Source of the DNA: Calderihabitans maritimus
GTDB lineage: Bacteria > Bacillota > KKC1 > Calderihabitantales > Calderihabitantaceae
DNA length: 35,678 nt
Reading direction: 5' to 3'
NCBI RefSeq assembly: GCF_002207765.1
Contig: NZ_BDGJ01000032.1
Span: forward strand, 1-35,678
Shown one piece after another: positions 1 through 9,304 of the stretch (positions within the stretch are counted from its first letter, which is position 1; the number at the start of each line of letters is the position of its first letter). The notes below the pieces were generated by a model. It was given only the letters and a program-made list of their open reading frames with translations, was not told the DNA's origin and searched no databases. Made by a program: the position numbers and the translations under genes.

Positions 1-27
1 GGTCAAACATTTTTTACGACAAAATAA

Positions 28-58
28 ATGACCAACTGGAAATTTAGCCGTTGGTCAT
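28..58. promoter_or_regulatory. 9-bp inverted repeat before the fatty-acid operon
   Basis: ATGACCAAC (28-36) and GTTGGTCAT (50-58) are perfect inverted repeats separated by 13 bases, just before the AAGGAGGG ribosome binding site of the first gene. No T-run follows, so a terminator is unlikely. It could be an operator for a TetR-type acyl-CoA-responsive regulator or a hairpin in the 5' leader. The sequence does not decide between these. Confidence 0.45.
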
Positions 59-80
59 ATCATACAAGGAGGGATTAGTA

Positions 81-932
81 ATGAAGATCAACACTATCCT
101 GGTAGTAGGGGCTGGACAGATGGGCAGTGGTATTGCCCAAGTAGCAGCCCAAGCCGGTTTCCAAGTACTATTAAACGATCTTTCCGAAGAAATTGTCAAA
201 AAAGGTATCTCGGTAATTGAGAAAAATCTTAGCCGAAGTGTAGAAAAAGGACGGATAAGCTCTGCGGAGAAGGACGAAATTTTAGGAAGGATCACTCCTT
301 CTACTTCCCTGGAAGACGGAAGCAAGGTTGACTTAGTGATAGAAGCGGTGATAGAAAATTTGGACATAAAGAGTCAGGTCTTCCGTAAGCTTGATGAAAT
401 TTGTCCGCCGCATACTATTCTGGCCAGTAATACCTCGTCTCTTCCTATCACTGAACTAGCCTCTTTTACGAAGCGACCGGACAAAGTCATTGGAATGCAT
501 TTCATGAATCCCGTTCCCGTTATGAAACTGGTAGAAGTTATTCGGGGACTGGCTACCAGTGATGAAGTAGCTTCCACGGTGGAAGAATTGAGCCGTCAAA
601 TGGGTAAGACGCCGGTAACCGTTAATGATTATCCCGGTTTTGTTGCCAATCGGATATTGATGCCTATGATCAACGAAGCCATTTATGCCGTATACGAAGG
701 GGTTGCTACTCCGGAAGCGGTTGATACGGTGATGAAGCTTGGTGCCAACCATCCCATGGGGCCTTTAGCGCTGGCTGATTTGATCGGGCTGGATACCTGC
801 CTGGCCATAATGGAAGTGCTCTACAGCGGACTGGGAGATCCTAAATACCGTCCTTGTCCTTTGCTGCGGAAGTATGTCAAGGCAGGATGGCTGGGTAGAA
901 AGACAGGAAAGGGGTTCTATGAGTACAAGTAA
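81..932 (+). CDS. hbd: 3-hydroxybutyryl-CoA dehydrogenase
   Basis: NAD-dependent oxidation of (S)-3-hydroxyacyl-CoA to 3-oxoacyl-CoA in beta-oxidation (or the reverse in butyrate formation), in the cytoplasm. The 283-residue protein has the usual family length. It opens with a Rossmann motif [10 protein letters not shown] (residues 8-17), and the family signature [15 protein letters not shown] holds the likely catalytic His at residue 140. The C-terminal helical dimerisation domain follows [11 protein letters not shown] longer frame opens at 51, but AAGGAGGG at 66-73 sits correctly for the ATG at 81. It is the first gene of a tight operon with two acyl-CoA dehydrogenases and methylmalonyl-CoA mutase, which suggests use in oxidation of fatty or branched acids or propionate. 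Chain-length preference cannot be read from the sequence. Confidence 0.93.
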   Translation: MKINTILVVGAGQMGSGIAQVAAQAGFQVLLNDLSEEIVKKGISVIEKNLSRSVEKGRISSAEKDEILGRITPSTSLEDGSKVDLVIEAVIENLDIKSQVFRKLDEICPPHTILASNTSSLPITELASFTKRPDKVIGMHFMNPVPVMKLVEVIRGLATSDEVASTVEELSRQMGKTPVTVNDYPGFVANRILMPMINEAIYAVYEGVATPEAVDTVMKLGANHPMGPLALADLIGLDTCLAIMEVLYSGLGDPKYRPCPLLRKYVKAGWLGRKTGKGFYEYK

Positions 933-974
933 GAGGAAATTGGGAGCGGAAGGTATGAAGAGAGGTGCGACACT

Positions 975-2114
975 ATGAACTTTAGTCTCAGTGAAGAACA
1001 ACAAATGATGCAGAAGACGGTACGCGACTTTGCGGAAAAGGAAATTAAGCCGGTTATTGGTAAATGGGAGGAAAAGGGCCAGTTTCCTAGGGAAATTGTT
1101 GCCAAAATGGGCGAACTTGGTCTCATGGGGATTCCCATCCCCGAAGAATGGGGCGGGGTTGGGGCCGATTTTCTCTCTTATGTTATAGCTATCGAGGAGA
1201 TCTCCCGAGCAAGCGCAGCTTTGGGAGTAATTCTGGCCGTTCATACGTCGGTAGGTACTTTTCCGATCTTAAACTTTGGTTCGGAAGAACAGAAGAAAAA
1301 ATACGTACCCGCCTTGGCTCAGGGCAAAATGCTAGGTGCTTTCGCTTTAAGCGAACCTGACGCAGGTTCTGATGCGGCGAATATTCGGACGAGTGCCGTT
1401 AGAAAAGGCGATCATTATGTGCTCAATGGCTCCAAGATATTCATCACTAACGGCGGTGAAGCTGATGTTTATACGGTATTGGCAGTAACTGATAAGAGTA
1501 AAGGAACCCGAGGCATATCGGCATTTTTAGTTGAAAAGAGCACGCCAGGGCTTAAGATCGGACCTCCAGAAAAGAAAATGGGACTGCACTGCTCTTCCAC
1601 GTGTCAACTCTTTTTTGAGGATGCGGTGGTTCCTCAGGAAAACCTGCTGGGAAAAGAAGGAGAAGGGTTTAAAATTGCCATGTCTCTGCTGGATACGGGA
1701 CGTATTGGTATCGGGGCTCAGGCCTTGGGTATTGCACAGGCAGCTTTGGAGGCAGCTGTAGCTTATGCCCGTGAACGAAAGCAATTTGGTAAAGCCATTG
1801 CCGAATTTCAGGCTATCCAGTTTATGCTGGCGGACATGGATACGTTGGTCCAAGCGGCACGTTTGCTGGTCTACCGGGCAGCCTCTTTGAAAATGCAGGG
1901 AAGTCCCCATAGCAAGGAAGCTTCTATGGCTAAGATGTTTGCCAGTGATGTGGCCATGAAGGTTACTACCGATGCGGTCCAAATTTTCGGAGGGTACGGA
2001 TATATGAGAGAATATCCCGTGGAAAGGTTCATGCGGGATGCCAAGGTCACTCAAATCTACGAGGGAACCAATCAAATCCAGCGCATAGTTATCGCCAGAA
2101 ACCTTTTAAAATAG
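975..2114 (+). CDS. acyl-CoA dehydrogenase (short/medium chain type), copy 1
   Basis: FAD-dependent alpha,beta-dehydrogenation of acyl-CoA, normally passing electrons to ETF. At 379 residues it has the standard length. Family signatures are [12 protein letters not shown] near residue 130, the FITNGGEAD segment, and the C-terminal [10 protein letters not shown], whose Glu363 sits at the catalytic-base position of butyryl-CoA dehydrogenase-type enzymes. The start is supported by AGAGGTG upstream of ATG 975. It lies 42 bases after hbd and 25 bases before a clearly related second copy, so the pair arose by duplication and may cover different chain lengths or branched substrates. No etfAB genes are in the window. 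Confidence 0.93.
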   Translation: MNFSLSEEQQMMQKTVRDFAEKEIKPVIGKWEEKGQFPREIVAKMGELGLMGIPIPEEWGGVGADFLSYVIAIEEISRASAALGVILAVHTSVGTFPILNFGSEEQKKKYVPALAQGKMLGAFALSEPDAGSDAANIRTSAVRKGDHYVLNGSKIFITNGGEADVYTVLAVTDKSKGTRGISAFLVEKSTPGLKIGPPEKKMGLHCSSTCQLFFEDAVVPQENLLGKEGEGFKIAMSLLDTGRIGIGAQALGIAQAALEAAVAYARERKQFGKAIAEFQAIQFMLADMDTLVQAARLLVYRAASLKMQGSPHSKEASMAKMFASDVAMKVTTDAVQIFGGYGYMREYPVERFMRDAKVTQIYEGTNQIQRIVIARNLLK

Positions 2115-2139
2115 CTCGAGGAAGGGAGCGGGTGTAGGT

Positions 2140-3282
2140 ATGGACTTTAAGTTGACCGAAGAGCAAGAGATGTTGAAGAAAATGGTGAGAGACTTTGCGG
2201 AAAAGGAAGTTGCTCCCGGTGCTGCGGAACGGGATGAGAAGGAAGAATTTGACCGGAGCATATTCGACAAGATGGCAGAACTGGGACTAACAGGTATTCC
2301 CTTCCCTGAAGAATACGGCGGCGGAGGGGCTGACTATATCAGCTATGCCATTGCGGTAGAGGAATTATCTCGAGTATGCGGTTCTACCGGAGTCACTCTT
2401 TCCGCTCACATATCTCTGGCCAGTTGGCCCATATATAAGTACGGCACTGAGGAGCAAAAGCAAAAGTACCTGGTGCCTCTGGCAACAGGAGAAAAGATTG
2501 GTGCCTTCGGGCTGACTGAACCATCTGCCGGTTCCGATGCAGCTTCGCTCCGTACTACGGCTGTATTGGACGGAAATGAATGGGTGTTGAACGGTTCCAA
2601 GATTTTTATAACCAACGCCGGAGAAGCAGACATCTATGTGGTGTTTGCAACTACTGACCGCAATAAAGGACATCGCGGCATAAATGCGTTTATTGTAGAA
2701 AAAGGTACTCCCGGTTTTTCCTTTGGGAAAAAGGAGAAGAAGTTAGGTATTCGCGCTTCTACAACGATGGAACTGGTATTCGAGGATTGTCGAATTCCTA
2801 AAGAAAACCTTTTGGGTGAAGAAGGGAAAGGCTTTAAGATCGCTCTTTCCACCCTGGATGGGGGACGGATAGGTATTGCTGCTCAGGCTGTTGGTATTGC
2901 GCAAGGGGCTTTTGAGGCTGCTTTAGCGTACTGTAAAGAGAGGGAACAGTTCGGTAGACCCATTGGTGAATTCCAGGCCCTTCAGTTTATGCTGGCGGAT
3001 ATGGCCACTCGCATCGAGGCTGCCCGGCTGCTTACTTACCAGGCAGCTTATCTAGAAACGAATGGCATGCCTTACGGTAAGGCGGCTGCTATGGCCAAAT
3101 TATTCGCCTCCGAAACGGCTATGGAGGTAACGGTCAAGGCGGTTCAGATTTTCGGCGGATATGGGTATACCAGGGAATATCCAGTAGAAAGAATGATGCG
3201 GGATGCTAAAATTACCGAGATTTATGAAGGAACCAGCGAGATACAGAGATTGGTAATTGCGAACCACCTGCTGAAATCATAG
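2140..3282 (+). CDS. acyl-CoA dehydrogenase (short/medium chain type), copy 2
   Basis: The second FAD-dependent acyl-CoA dehydrogenase of the operon, 380 residues. It shows [13 protein letters not shown], the FITNAGEAD block and [10 protein letters not shown] with the catalytic-type Glu at residue 363. It is similar to copy 1 through its whole length, with many substitutions in the middle domain. AAGGGAGCGGGTG precedes the ATG at 2140. The position between copy 1 and the corrinoid adenosyltransferase/mutase genes points to a role in oxidation of fatty, branched-chain or propionyl-type acyl-CoA. The substrate is not predictable by eye. Confidence 0.93.
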   Translation: MDFKLTEEQEMLKKMVRDFAEKEVAPGAAERDEKEEFDRSIFDKMAELGLTGIPFPEEYGGGGADYISYAIAVEELSRVCGSTGVTLSAHISLASWPIYKYGTEEQKQKYLVPLATGEKIGAFGLTEPSAGSDAASLRTTAVLDGNEWVLNGSKIFITNAGEADIYVVFATTDRNKGHRGINAFIVEKGTPGFSFGKKEKKLGIRASTTMELVFEDCRIPKENLLGEEGKGFKIALSTLDGGRIGIAAQAVGIAQGAFEAALAYCKEREQFGRPIGEFQALQFMLADMATRIEAARLLTYQAAYLETNGMPYGKAAAMAKLFASETAMEVTVKAVQIFGGYGYTREYPVERMMRDAKITEIYEGTSEIQRLVIANHLLKS

Positions 3283-3290
3283 GGGGTGTT

Positions 3291-3818
3291 ATTACGAAGG
3301 CGAAAGGTTTAATTCAGATCTATACGGGTAACGGCAAAGGTAAGACCACGGCAGCTCTCGGGCAAGCTTTACGGGCAGCGGGACACGGGTTAAGGGTGTA
3401 TATGCTTCAGTTCATGAAAGGCAGCGAAAACTATGGGGAGGTTAAAATAAGTTCTCTACTGCCTACATTCACTATAGTTCAGTCTGGTAGACATGAATTT
3501 GTGAGTAAAGAAAACCCGGATCCCATAGATATCGAACTGGCTGAACAGGGCCTGCGTCTCGCTCGGGAAGCCATATTTAGCGGTCGTTATGATATGGTTA
3601 TTTTGGATGAAATTAATGTAGCTTTGGATTTTGGGTTGATTGACCTGGAAAGGATTATAGAAATAATTAAAAACAAACCGCCGGAGTTAGATCTTATCTT
3701 AACCGGGCGCTATGCCCCCCTGGAATTATATGAACTGGCTGACCTGGTTAGCGAGATTAGGGATGTTAAGCATCATTACTATAAAGGCGTGAAGGCCCGC
3801 GAGGGAATTGAATACTAA
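3291..3818 (+). CDS. cobO: cob(I)yrinic acid a,c-diamide adenosyltransferase (CobO/CobA type), probable ATT start
   Basis: Transfers the adenosyl group of ATP to reduced corrinoids, giving adenosylcobalamin. The P-loop YTGNGKGKTTAALG near the N-terminus and the VILDEINVALDFG segment identify the CobA/CobO P-loop family, and about 175 residues is the normal size. The first in-frame ATG/GTG/TTG is GTG 3396, which would delete the P-loop, so it cannot be the start. Between the previous stop (3282) and the P-loop the frame offers no ATG, GTG or TTG. ATT at 3291 lies four bases after AGGGGG (3281-3286) and gives MTKAKGLIQIYTGNGKG, matching where relatives begin. The gene is directly upstream of the AdoCbl-dependent mutase, so it probably makes that enzyme's cofactor. 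Confidence 0.87.
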   Translation: MTKAKGLIQIYTGNGKGKTTAALGQALRAAGHGLRVYMLQFMKGSENYGEVKISSLLPTFTIVQSGRHEFVSKENPDPIDIELAEQGLRLAREAIFSGRYDMVILDEINVALDFGLIDLERIIEIIKNKPPELDLILTGRYAPLELYELADLVSEIRDVKHHYYKGVKAREGIEY

Positions 3819-3836
3819 TAGGAGGGGGTATGAAGG

Positions 3837-5510
3837 GTGTGTGGTGAAACCAAGGAATTAGAGAAGATACGTCAGGAGACTGAGCGATGGAGGAAGGAAA
3901 CTTATCCTAAAAGTAAGGAAAGGGACGTGGAATTTAATTCCGTATCCGGTGAACCGATAAAAGAACTTTTCACCCCGGCGGACATTGAAGGACTGGATTA
4001 TCTTCGCGATCTCGGCTTTCCGGGTGAGTATCCTTTTACCCGTGGGGTTCAGCCTAACATGTATCGGGGTCGGTTGTGGACTATGAGGCAGTTTGCCGGT
4101 TTTGGAACGGCCCGGGAATCAAATCAGCGTTACAAGTTCTTGCTTGAAAACGGCCAAACAGGTTTGAGCGTAGCTTTTGACATGCCTACTCTAATGGGAT
4201 ATGATTCCGACCATCCCTTTTCGGAAGGAGAAGTGGGACGCTGCGGCGTAGCGATTGACTCTCTGGCGGATATGGAAATACTGTTTGATGGTATTCCTCT
4301 GGACAAGGTCAGTACTTCTATGACTATCAACGGACCGGCTGCCATTCTTTGGGCCATGTACATTGCCGCTGCTGAAAAACAAGGGGTATCTTCTGATAAA
4401 TTGAGAGGAACTATCCAAAACGATATTTTGAAGGAATACATTGCCCAAAAATCGTGGATTTTTCCACCGGAACCTTCCATGCGTATCATTACTGACATTT
4501 TCGCTTTTGGCGCAGAACATGTTCCCCAGTGGAATACAATTAGCATCAGCGGATACCACATTAGAGAAGCAGGGGCTACGGCGGTACAGGAATTGGCCTT
4601 CACCTTGGCGGACGGTTTTGCTTATGTAGAAGCCGGTATTAAAGCCGGGTTGGATGTAGATAAATTTGCACCCCGTTTATCCTTTTTCTTCAACTCCCAC
4701 ATCGACTTCTTTGAAGAAATTGCGAAATACAGGGCGGCAAGGAGAATATGGGCCAGGTATATGAAGGAGAAATATGGAGCCAAAAATCCCCGTTCTTGGT
4801 TATTGCGCTTCCACACTCAGACGGCAGGCTGTTCTTTGACGGCGCAGCAGCCGGAAAATAATATCGTACGTACTGCTTTTGAGGCTTTAGCGGCAGTGTT
4901 GGGCGGGACCCAATCGCTTCATACCAATTCCATGGATGAGGTTTTGGCTCTGCCTACCGAGAAAGCGGTGGAAATTGCCTTGCGTACTCAACAGATCATT
5001 GCTTATGAAACAGGTGTTACTAACACCATAGATCCTCTGGCCGGATCCTACTATGTAGAGTACCTTACCAATTACATGGAAGAAAAGGCTGAAGAATATT
5101 TCCGGAAGATCGAAGAACTGGGCGGGGTTCTAAAGGCTATTGAAAAAGGATTCTTCCAAAAGGAAATTGCTGATGCCGCTTATCAATATCAAAAGGCTTT
5201 GGAGAAAAAAGAAAGAATTCTGGTCGGAGTTAATGAGTTTGTCAAGGAGAATGAAACGCTAGATATAGAAATACTTAAGATTGACCCTAAACTGGAAGAA
5301 GAGCAGATTGCCCGAGTAAGAAAACTGAGAGAAAGCAGAGACAACGTCGCGGTACGGGAGAAGTTGGATGCCCTTGAAAAAGCGGCCCGCGGTAATGATA
5401 ACCTGATGCCGTACATATTGGACGCGGTACGGGTATATGCCACGCTGGGAGAGATTGTACAGACACTGAAAAATGTTTTTGGCGAATACCGGGAGCAACC
5501 GATTTTCTAA
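3837..5510 (+). CDS. methylmalonyl-CoA mutase, large (catalytic) subunit
   Basis: AdoCbl-dependent interconversion of (R)-methylmalonyl-CoA and succinyl-CoA. The 557-residue protein is the TIM-barrel substrate-binding half; the B12-binding half is the next gene. It has the substrate motif [26 protein letters not shown] and [12 protein letters not shown] with the catalytic His. The Tyr of NMYRGR and the Arg of PEPSMRI occupy the positions that bind the methylmalonyl carboxylate in true mutases; isobutyryl-CoA mutases, which have the same split size, are reported to carry Phe and Gln there. The GTG start at 3837 lies eight bases after GGAGGGGG (3821-3828). An ATG at 3830 opens only a five-codon frame. 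Context suggests propionate or odd-chain/branched acid metabolism. Confidence 0.9.
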   Translation: MCGETKELEKIRQETERWRKETYPKSKERDVEFNSVSGEPIKELFTPADIEGLDYLRDLGFPGEYPFTRGVQPNMYRGRLWTMRQFAGFGTARESNQRYKFLLENGQTGLSVAFDMPTLMGYDSDHPFSEGEVGRCGVAIDSLADMEILFDGIPLDKVSTSMTINGPAAILWAMYIAAAEKQGVSSDKLRGTIQNDILKEYIAQKSWIFPPEPSMRIITDIFAFGAEHVPQWNTISISGYHIREAGATAVQELAFTLADGFAYVEAGIKAGLDVDKFAPRLSFFFNSHIDFFEEIAKYRAARRIWARYMKEKYGAKNPRSWLLRFHTQTAGCSLTAQQPENNIVRTAFEALAAVLGGTQSLHTNSMDEVLALPTEKAVEIALRTQQIIAYETGVTNTIDPLAGSYYVEYLTNYMEEKAEEYFRKIEELGGVLKAIEKGFFQKEIADAAYQYQKALEKKERILVGVNEFVKENETLDIEILKIDPKLEEEQIARVRKLRESRDNVAVREKLDALEKAARGNDNLMPYILDAVRVYATLGEIVQTLKNVFGEYREQPIF

Positions 5511-5522
5511 GGGGGGAAGAAG

Positions 5523-5930
5523 ATGAGTGAAGACCGTAGGATTCGGGTTTTGTTGGCTAAACCAGGCCTCGATGGGCATGACCGGGGCATCAAAGTGGTG
5601 GCTAGGGCTTTAAGAGATGCTGGAATGGAAGTTATCTACACAGGACTACACCAGACTCCCGAACAAGTAGTTGCGGCCGCTATTCAAGAGGACGTTGATA
5701 TTGTGGGGCTTAGTATATTATCTGGAGCTCACATGACCCTTTTTCGTAAAGTTAAGAACCTTCTGAAGGAAAACGGAGCAGATAATATTATTTTAATGGG
5801 TGGCGGCATCATACCGGAGGATGATATTAAGGAATTAAAAGAAAAGGGATGGGCGGAAGAAATATTTTTACCGGGAACACCTACTGATAAAATAATAGAA
5901 TGGATTAGAAAAAGAGTGGAGAAAAATTAG
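5523..5930 (+). CDS. methylmalonyl-CoA mutase, small cobalamin-binding subunit
   Basis: A 135-residue B12-binding Rossmann-like domain that pairs with the preceding catalytic subunit. The cobalamin signature DGHDRG (residues 17-22) supplies His19 as the lower cobalt ligand, followed by [10 protein letters not shown] and [10 protein letters not shown], which fit the SxL and GG elements of the base-off/His-on fold. AGGGGGGAAGA is placed well for ATG 5523, and only 12 bases separate it from the large subunit. The split organisation resembles archaeal and some Firmicutes enzymes. It is the last gene of the operon and is followed by a clear terminator. Confidence 0.93.
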   Translation: MSEDRRIRVLLAKPGLDGHDRGIKVVARALRDAGMEVIYTGLHQTPEQVVAAAIQEDVDIVGLSILSGAHMTLFRKVKNLLKENGADNIILMGGGIIPEDDIKELKEKGWAEEIFLPGTPTDKIIEWIRKRVEKN

Positions 5931-5943
5931 TTTTTGATTAATG

Positions 5944-5971
5944 AGAACCCCTCAGGGTTCTTCTTTTTTTT
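5944..5971 (+). terminator. rho-independent terminator of the fatty-acid/mutase operon
   Basis: Stem AGAACCC (5944-5950) and GGGTTCT (5955-5961) with loop CTCA, then a run of about eight T. It lies 14 bases after the stop of the B12-binding subunit. Confidence 0.9.
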
Positions 5972-6058
5972 GTTGTTCCTTTTTGCAGTTTGGCATTGTT
6001 ATACCTGCAGAATGATTCGAATATATTGTAGAGGTAATAGATAGGGAGGGAACTGAGT

Positions 6059-6772
6059 ATGTTTCTGTTGGTTATTTTTAACAAAAAGTTGGGACGAATG
6101 CTCTTGGTTGCAGGTTTCTTGACCGGAGTACTTATAGTTTTGAGCACGACTCTATGGAATATAACCGTTATGACAAGCACAACGGGTCCTATATATCAGG
6201 GTAGCACAGACAAGCGCGCTGTAGCCATAGCCATAAATGTGGATTGGGGCGAAAAATATTTACCGCAGTTACTGGATATTTTGGAAAAAGGCAATAGCAA
6301 GGTGACCTTTTTTGTGACGGGAAGATGGGCAAGCAAATTCCCCGCATTGGTTAAGGAAATGGATAAAAAGGGACACGAGGTGGGAAATCACGGTTATAGC
6401 CACTCCCATCCGGATCGTCTCAGTAAGGAAGAAAACCGGCAAGAAATATTAAAAGCAGAAAAAGTTCTTATGCAGATTACCGGAAAGAAACCGAAACTTT
6501 TCGCTCCCCCTTACGGAGAAAAAGGTAAGCACGTGGTAGAAGCGGCTTCTGAATTGGGTTATTTTACCATTATGTGGACTATAGATACAATTGACTGGAA
6601 AGAAGGCAGGAGGAGTTCCCAGATTATTGAGAAAGTGCTCTCTAAACTGGAAAATGGTGCTATTATCCTTATGCATCCTACAACAGTTACCGTAGAAGCG
6701 CTGCCGGTAATCCTTCGCAGCCTAAATGAGAAAGGATATAACATAGTTCCAGTCTCTCAAATTATAAACTAG
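6059..6772 (+). CDS. polysaccharide deacetylase, YlxY/PdaB-like, membrane-anchored
   Basis: A 237-residue NodB-homology protein. An N-terminal hydrophobic segment (about residues 12-35, after basic residues) would export and anchor it. Motif 2 reads GNHGYSHSHPD with the zinc-ligand pattern HxxxH. APPYGEKG is motif 3, and LMHPT is the C-terminal His motif. Motif 1 reads NVDWG in place of TFDDG: the base-type Asp is kept but the metal-binding Asp is Trp, as I recall also for sporulation YlxY proteins, so activity is uncertain. The neighbours (carboxypeptidase, M16 peptidase, ymxH family) match the ylxY region of spore formers, favouring a role in peptidoglycan or cortex modification. GGGAGGGAACTG precedes ATG 6059. 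Confidence 0.85.
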   Translation: MFLLVIFNKKLGRMLLVAGFLTGVLIVLSTTLWNITVMTSTTGPIYQGSTDKRAVAIAINVDWGEKYLPQLLDILEKGNSKVTFFVTGRWASKFPALVKEMDKKGHEVGNHGYSHSHPDRLSKEENRQEILKAEKVLMQITGKKPKLFAPPYGEKGKHVVEAASELGYFTIMWTIDTIDWKEGRRSSQIIEKVLSKLENGAIILMHPTTVTVEALPVILRSLNEKGYNIVPVSQIIN

Positions 6773-6794
6773 ATTAAGGAGGGCGAGAAGAAAA

Positions 6795-7928
6795 ATTAAG
6801 AGGATAGGTAAATCTGCCAAGGCCTTTATCTTTGGAGTAGCTGTAACTGTTACCATCCTATACCAGCCCCTGGAGGTATGGGGTACTCTCTTACCGCGGG
6901 TAACAGCCGCGGCGGCTGTTTTAATGGAAGCCCGGTCAGGTAAAGTACTCTACATGAAAAATGGTCACCTGCGGAGGCCACCGGCCAGCACTACCAAAAT
7001 GATGACCGGAATCTTGGCCATCGAACAGGGAGATCTCAAAGAGTGGGTAACTATCAGTCAAAAAGCGGCCAGGGTCGGGGAGGCGTCTATTCACTTAACA
7101 GCTGGAGAAAAGTTGCGGTTGGAAGACCTGGTGAAAGGAGCTTTGATTCGGTCCGGTAACGATGCTGCGGCAGCGGTAGCGGAACATGTCGGTGGTTCCG
7201 AAGAATTTTTCATATACTTGATGAATAAAAAGGCCAGACTTTTAGGCGCCGGTAATACTCTTTTCCAGAATCCTCATGGTTTACCGGCGCAAAACCATTA
7301 TGCTTCGGCTTATGATCTAGGGCTGATTGCTCGTTATGCCCTGACTAATGAGGTGTTTGCCTCCATTGTTCGTACGCGGGAGACGACCATCCGGGGAAGT
7401 TGGAGCCGGTACTTAAGAAACACTAACCGCCTTTTATGGCGCTATCCCTGGGCTAACGGAGTAAAAACCGGAACCACTGATGCGGCCGGTAAGTGCCTAG
7501 TTGCTTCAGCCACCCGAGAGGGCTTAACTTTGATTGCCGTAGTATTAAAGAGCCATGATCGTTACCGAGATGCGGAAACCCTTCTGGAATACGGATTCCA
7601 AAATTTCGATTACTACGCGATTGCCAAGGGATCCGTCTGGGGTACCGTTAAGGTTGCTAATGGAAAACCATCCCGCGTTACAGCGGTAGCTCTTTGGAAT
7701 GATGTTTTTATACTCGAAAAAGACCGGAAGAAAGATCTTAGATTTAAGGTGAATATAGTTTCGGAGGTGCAAGCGCCGTTAAGGAAGGGTGAAAATCTGG
7801 GATTCCTGGAAGTTTTTAAGGAGGAGCAGAGAATAGGTCGTATTCCTCTGGGGGCTGGAGAAGAAAGTCGCAAGTTAGGGTTGATAGAAAGATTAAGAAA
7901 ATTGGGGGAAGGTCTGAATGACGACTAG
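6795..7928 (+). CDS. D-alanyl-D-alanine carboxypeptidase (PBP5/DacF family), probable ATT start
   Basis: A penicillin-binding serine peptidase that trims pentapeptide stems outside the membrane. Catalytic motifs are ASTTK (the SxxK motif, about residues 65-68 from the start used here), RSGND (SxN) and VKTGTT (KTG), followed by a PBP5-type C-terminal beta domain. The first ATG (6924) would start inside the catalytic domain. The frame runs open upstream through a basic then hydrophobic segment (KRIGKSAKAFIFGVAVTV), an obvious export signal. No ATG, GTG or TTG precedes that segment. ATT 6795, 11 bases after AAGGAGGG (6776-6783), is the best available start, giving 377 residues, normal for the family. 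The neighbouring ylxY-type gene suggests a sporulation or cell-wall role. Confidence 0.87.
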   Translation: MKRIGKSAKAFIFGVAVTVTILYQPLEVWGTLLPRVTAAAAVLMEARSGKVLYMKNGHLRRPPASTTKMMTGILAIEQGDLKEWVTISQKAARVGEASIHLTAGEKLRLEDLVKGALIRSGNDAAAAVAEHVGGSEEFFIYLMNKKARLLGAGNTLFQNPHGLPAQNHYASAYDLGLIARYALTNEVFASIVRTRETTIRGSWSRYLRNTNRLLWRYPWANGVKTGTTDAAGKCLVASATREGLTLIAVVLKSHDRYRDAETLLEYGFQNFDYYAIAKGSVWGTVKVANGKPSRVTAVALWNDVFILEKDRKKDLRFKVNIVSEVQAPLRKGENLGFLEVFKEEQRIGRIPLGAGEESRKLGLIERLRKLGEGLNDD

Positions 7929-7947
7929 CTTGTCGGGCTTTTTTTTT
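7922..7947 (+). terminator. weak terminator after the carboxypeptidase
   Basis: CGAC (7922-7925) and GTCG (7932-7935) can form a short stem overlapping the stop codon, followed by GGC and nine T (7939-7947). The T-run is strong and the stem short. Confidence 0.5.
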
Positions 7948-8015
7948 AGTTTAAAAGGATTTTGCTTTATTATCTCGAATAATGGTATTGTTCAAATCAG
8001 GTGAGGGGGAAGCGC

Positions 8016-9281
8016 ATGTATAACAAGGAAGTTCTAGGAAACGGCGTTCGAATTGTAACCGAGGAAATACCCTATGTCCATTCAGTAGCTATAGGAATAT
8101 GGGTGAAAACTGGTTCGCGGAACGAACCGGATAATCTGCACGGAGTATCTCATTTTATCGAACATCTTTTGTTTAAGGGAACGGCGAAGCGTTCGGCAAA
8201 AGAAATAGCTGAAGCACTAGATGCAGTGGGGGGCCAGTTAAACGCCTTTACGGCTAAAGAATATACCTGCTATTATGCCAAAGTTTTATGGGAACATTTA
8301 GACCTTGCCATTGATGTTCTTACGGACATGTTTTTTAATGCCAGAATGGATTCCCGGCAGATCGAAAAAGAAAAGAAGGTAGTTTTAGAAGAAATAAAAA
8401 TGTATGAAGATTCTCCGGACGAGCTAGTGCATGACCTGTTCGCAAAAACCGTGTGGGACGGTCACCCCCTGGGAAGGGCTATTTTAGGTACCGAGGGTTC
8501 GGTTAAAGGTTTATCTCGCGAGGAGATTATAAATTATTACCACCAGCAATATAGGGCAGAAAACGTGGTGGTGGCTGTTGCAGGTCGTATCAAGCATGAG
8601 GAAGTGGTTGAAAAACTTGCTCCGATCTTCAGCAACACCCGCTCCCTTTCGCTGGTAGATCAGCTAGAGGAACCTTTACCTTCCGCCCGAATGATATTTG
8701 AGAAAAAGGATACGGAACAGGTACACATCTGTCTCGGGGTTCCAGGGTTACCTCAGGACCACCGGGAAATCTACACCATGTATGTCTTGAACAGCTTGCT
8801 GGGAGGTGGTCTGAGTTCTCGTCTATTCCAAGAAGTTCGGGAAGAACGAGGATTGGCTTATTCTATCTATACTTATCACTCAACTTACCTTGACAGCGGG
8901 CTGTTCACCGTTTATGCGGCTACCAGTCCCAGCAATACTTCCGAACTGTTACAGGTTATTCTTCAAGAAATTGCCAGATTAAAAGAGTATGGGATAACCG
9001 AAGAAGAGTTGCGCCGTACAAAAGATCAGATTAAAGGTAATTTACTCCTGGGGATGGAAAACGTAACTAGTCGAATGAGCCGTCTGGGTAAATCAGAAGT
9101 TTGTTACGGCAGGGTGATTACGGCAGAGGAAATAGTTGAGCGCATTGCGAAAGTCGAAAAAATTCAGGTAGAGGAATTGGCCAAAAACCTTTTCGATCCG
9201 GACAAGTTTTCCTTGACTTGTATCGGGCCGGAATCACCTACCATAAACTTACCCCATTTGTTAAAGAAGATAGGTGTGTAA
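8016..9281 (+). CDS. M16 family zinc peptidase (YmxG/MlpA-like)
   Basis: A 421-residue pitrilysin-family processing-peptidase-like protein. The inverted zinc motif HFIEH (HxxEH, residues 46-50) and the downstream acidic ligand region VVLEEIKMYEDSPDE are both present, so it should be the catalytically competent type. The C-terminal half contains the GGGLSSRLFQEVREERGLAYS signature. A GTG at 8001 is possible, but GTGAGGGGGA directly upstream fits the ATG at 8016. In spore formers this gene commonly sits beside ylxY and ymxH, as here. The physiological substrate is unknown. Confidence 0.92.
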   Translation: MYNKEVLGNGVRIVTEEIPYVHSVAIGIWVKTGSRNEPDNLHGVSHFIEHLLFKGTAKRSAKEIAEALDAVGGQLNAFTAKEYTCYYAKVLWEHLDLAIDVLTDMFFNARMDSRQIEKEKKVVLEEIKMYEDSPDELVHDLFAKTVWDGHPLGRAILGTEGSVKGLSREEIINYYHQQYRAENVVVAVAGRIKHEEVVEKLAPIFSNTRSLSLVDQLEEPLPSARMIFEKKDTEQVHICLGVPGLPQDHREIYTMYVLNSLLGGGLSSRLFQEVREERGLAYSIYTYHSTYLDSGLFTVYAATSPSNTSELLQVILQEIARLKEYGITEEELRRTKDQIKGNLLLGMENVTSRMSRLGKSEVCYGRVITAEEIVERIAKVEKIQVEELAKNLFDPDKFSLTCIGPESPTINLPHLLKKIGV

Positions 9282-9304
9282 AAAAATTAAGGAGGAAAGT
9301 TAAA

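Noticed and set aside
3396-3818. Adenosyltransferase starting at GTG 3396
   Set aside because: It would lack the P-loop GNGKGKT, which is encoded in frame just upstream.
3837-5930. Isobutyryl-CoA mutase instead of methylmalonyl-CoA mutase
   Set aside because: The split size fits both, but the Tyr and Arg expected for methylmalonyl-CoA binding are present. Some doubt remains.
6924-7928. Carboxypeptidase starting at ATG 6924
   Set aside because: This start removes the export signal and the first residues of the catalytic domain, both of which are encoded in frame upstream.
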